Of a stretch of 8,137 nt of DNA, positions 6,886 through 8,137 are shown in pieces. The position numbers and the translations under genes were made by a program. Within the stretch, counting starts at the first letter, position 1, and every line of letters begins with the position of its first letter. The DNA is from Opitutaceae bacterium UBA4094 (lineage in GTDB: Bacteria > Verrucomicrobiota > Verrucomicrobiia > Opitutales > Opitutaceae), in the NCBI GenBank assembly GCA_002382525.1, contig DFYA01000119.1:1-8137 (forward strand), read 5' to 3'. A model generated the notes under the pieces. It did no database searches. It worked only from the letters and a program-made list of their open reading frames with translations, and was not told the origin of the DNA.

Positions 6886-7610
6886 CTAAAATGGCGACTT
6901 GTAAGCGATTTCCGTGGGTGGGAGTCAGTGCAGTGGTCGCCTTCGTCGTCGTTTTGACTGCAGCATCGTTGCGCGTCCCGGACGGTAGCACCCGCGCCTA
7001 TTCGGAAAGCGAGCGGCCACTATTAGGTCTGACTCGCGCGGACGTATCTGCCGGTTCGGAGGTGTTGGCCGAGCGAATGGCCGCTTATGATCCCAGGCCC
7101 CTGTTCCTGCCTTCCGCCATGAGTAGTAGTGAGCCGCCGCCACAGACCGGCGTTCGGGGCGGACAGGCCGGTCCGTTCGGTCCCTTACCGCCCAAGTGGG
7201 CGAAGGGAGGGGCCACGAAATTCCCGAGCGCACAAGGGTTGCCGAAAACGCCGCTTGAGGGGCTACGGCTTACCGAGCGAGCTGATGCGCCGCTGGTTTT
7301 GGCTCGAGGCGATAGTGTTGGTGCGCAACTGCCTCCTCGCGTGGCGCAGTTGGAGGTGGCGGCCCTAGGCGGTGGCCACATCGTCCTTACTCTGGAGCTT
7401 ACCGGGTCGGGCGACATGCCGGGCGGCGACTGGCAGCCTATCGAGATGGCCGGGGCGGTAAACCGCGCTGGATTAGTCGGAGAACTTGTTGTGATTGCGA
7501 GTTCCGGTTCCGAACAGATCGATGACTATTTCCGTCTGCATTTGCGAGCAACCACCCGTATCGGAGCGCGCCTTCCGCAGGGATTCTACACCTTTCGCGT
7601 TGGGCCTTAG
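6882..7610 (+). CDS. Single-span periplasmic protein with TonB-like C-terminus (putative energy transducer)
   Basis: The product has 242 residues from the GTG at 6882, which overlaps the exbD stop by 4 bases (GTGA); an ATG nine bases later is the alternative. It has a short basic tail (KRFPW, 8-12, reminiscent of the E. coli TonB N-terminus), one membrane helix (about 12-30) and a long Pro/Gly/Ser-rich linker (about 70-125; PPPQ, PFGPLPPKW). A beta-rich C-terminal domain follows (about 150-242). Its last part, GLVGELVVIASSGSEQIDDY (197-216) and then GARLPQGFYTFRVGP (228-242), follows the TonB C-terminal pattern of a strand, an SSG turn, an (L/I)D helix start and a final strand. Together with its place after exbB and exbD, this suggests a TonB-type link from the inner membrane to an outer-membrane partner. 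The membrane helix has no histidine, unlike TonB with its SxxxH motif. The assignment is by position and pattern and is moderately sure. Confidence 0.6.
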   Translation: MTKMATCKRFPWVGVSAVVAFVVVLTAASLRVPDGSTRAYSESERPLLGLTRADVSAGSEVLAERMAAYDPRPLFLPSAMSSSEPPPQTGVRGGQAGPFGPLPPKWAKGGATKFPSAQGLPKTPLEGLRLTERADAPLVLARGDSVGAQLPPRVAQLEVAALGGGHIVLTLELTGSGDMPGGDWQPIEMAGAVNRAGLVGELVVIASSGSEQIDDYFRLHLRATTRIGARLPQGFYTFRVGP

Positions 7611-7708
7611 ACATGGCCTAAAAAAGACCAAGATTGCAGTTGACGGCCTAAAATTGGCTCGCCACGGTCACCGCTCCTTTTCTCGTTTTTTGACCATTTC
7701 CTAGTCAT
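7611..7708 (+). promoter_or_regulatory. Spacer upstream of tRNA-Thr-tuf, probable promoter region
   Basis: These 98 bases separate the envelope operon from tRNA-Thr. They are richer in A and T than the genes around them. GGCCTAAAA occurs twice in direct orientation (7615-7623 and 7645-7653). TAAAAT at 7649-7654 matches a -10 box in 5 of 6 bases but has no -35 at proper spacing; TTGACG at 7640-7645 lies too close to serve it. A T-run (about 7686-7691) follows only a weak 5-base stem (7666-7670 with 7691-7695). I therefore cannot point to a convincing terminator for the operon or a full promoter for the tRNA. Confidence 0.3.
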
Positions 7709-7784
7709 GCCCAGATAGCTCAGTTGGTAGAGCACATCCTTGGTAAGGATGAGGTCGTCGGTTCGAATCCGATTCTGGGCTCCA
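7709..7784 (+). tRNA. tRNA-Thr (anticodon GGT)
   Basis: A complete 76-base cloverleaf is present. The acceptor stem GCCCAGA (7709-7715) pairs with TCTGGGC (7774-7780), followed by T and an encoded CCA (7782-7784). The D-arm contains AGCTCAGTTGGTAGAGC. The anticodon stem CATCC (7735-7739) pairs with GGATG (7747-7751) around the loop TTGGTAA, giving anticodon GGT at 7742-7744. The T-loop is GTTCGAATC. It decodes ACC and ACU threonine codons. It sits 57 bases before tuf, as thrT does before tufB in E. coli, so co-transcription and processing from a tRNA-tuf transcript are likely. Confidence 0.98.
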
Positions 7785-7841
7785 GGTCACTTAGCGCTAA
7801 AGACATTTTCAGTAAGATCCTAAAATTCATCACATTTCACC
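7785..7841 (+). promoter_or_regulatory. tuf leader between tRNA-Thr and EF-Tu
   Basis: This 57-base leader holds a perfect 10-base palindrome, TTAGCGCTAA (7791-7800), seven bases after the tRNA end, and a second copy of CCTAAAATT (7819-7827; the first is at 7647-7655). The inner TAAAAT resembles a -10 element, which would give a very short leader for tuf, but no -35 is seen. The bases before the ATG (CACATTTCACC) contain no Shine-Dalgarno sequence, which is unexpected for such a highly expressed gene. Confidence 0.3.
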
Positions 7842-8137
7842 ATGGCTAAAGGCACATTCGAACGCACCAAACCCCACGTTAACGTCGGCACCATCGGCCA
7901 CGTTGACCACGGCAAAACCACCACGACGACTGCTATCCTTGCCGTTCAGGCGCGCAAGGGTCTCGCCGAGGTCAAGACCTACGCGGACATCGCGAAGGGC
8001 GGCACCGTCCGTGACGCCTCCAAGATCGTGACGATCTCGGTCGCCCACGTTGAGTATCAGACCGAAAAGCGCCACTATGCGCACGTCGATTGCCCCGGCC
8101 ACGCCGACTTCGTGAAGAACATGATCACCGGTGCCGC
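7842..8137 (+). CDS. tuf: Elongation factor Tu, N-terminal part (partial)
   Basis: The frame from the ATG at 7842 to the window edge gives 98 residues of the EF-Tu GTPase domain. It begins with the usual N-terminus (FERTKPHVNVGTIGH, 6-20), then the P-loop GHVDHGKT (19-26) and the G3 motif VDCPGHADFVKNMITGA (82-98), with the catalytic-histidine position filled by H87. EF-Tu carries aminoacyl-tRNA to the ribosome in the cytoplasm. Codons favour C-ending choices (ACC, ATC, GTC, GGC), as in a highly expressed gene, unlike the G-ending GCG/TTG style of the neighbouring genes. Switch I is unusual: the normal RGITI sequence is replaced by SKIVTI (60-65) within a RDASKIVTISVAHVEY stretch. The Mg-binding threonine position is kept (T64). 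Most of the protein lies outside the window. Confidence 0.97.
   Translation, partial: MAKGTFERTKPHVNVGTIGHVDHGKTTTTTAILAVQARKGLAEVKTYADIAKGGTVRDASKIVTISVAHVEYQTEKRHYAHVDCPGHADFVKNMITGA

Noticed and set aside
7600..7621. Inverted repeat TTGGGCC/GGCCTAA at the end of the TonB-like gene as a terminator
   Set aside because: The 7-base stem (one G-T pair) is followed by A residues on the plus strand, not T, so it does not fit an intrinsic terminator for this operon.
7640..7668. TTGACG as the -35 box of a tRNA-Thr promoter
   Set aside because: At 17-base spacing the sequence is CACGGT, which does not resemble a -10 box; the TAAAAT nearby is too close.
7666..7695. GGTCA...TGACC stem with a T-run before the tRNA as a terminator
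   Set aside because: Only five base pairs around a 20-base loop, with the T-run inside the loop and not after the stem.

Overview
The window reads as chromosomal DNA of a GC-rich, Gram-negative-type bacterium. The best guess is Verrucomicrobia, probably an Opitutaceae-like lineage. The basis is the overall style of the elongation factor Tu (EF-Tu) N-terminus, the outer-membrane-type energy-transduction genes, high-GC codon use and the lack of Shine-Dalgarno sequences. This placement is an inference from memory, not a database result. There is no sign of phage, transposons, CRISPR or recent transfer. Coding density is high and no gene-free stretch exceeds about 150 bases.

Layout. On the minus strand, read from about 2881 down to 1, lie lemA (membrane-anchored LemA protein), an HtpX-like M48 metalloprotease with a C-terminal TerB-like segment, and the first 69 codons of a GAF-domain signalling protein that runs off the left edge. 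A heptamer-based inverted repeat fills most of the lemA-protease gap. Divergently on the plus strand, from about 3026 to 7610, lie an exported 884-residue tetratricopeptide (TPR) protein, a MotA/TolQ/ExbB-family protein, an ExbD-family protein and a small single-span protein whose C-terminus looks like a degenerate TonB domain. The last three genes overlap or abut by 1 and 4 bases, so they form a tight operon. After a 98-base spacer come tRNA-Thr(GGT) and the start of tuf (EF-Tu), which runs off the right edge.

How the genes fit together. The plus-strand cluster has the layout of a Ton/Tol-type envelope machine with a periplasmic TPR partner. Its most striking property is that the residues considered essential for proton use are changed: the TM3 glutamate of ExbB is Gln, the transmembrane aspartate of ExbD is Asn, and the TonB-like protein has no histidine in its membrane anchor. 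The channel threonines, the AIP motif and the periplasmic folds are kept. This may be a non-proton-driven or partner-dependent ExbBD-TonB variant, and it is the best candidate here for an undescribed system. The second notable point is EF-Tu, whose switch I lacks the usual RGITI sequence.
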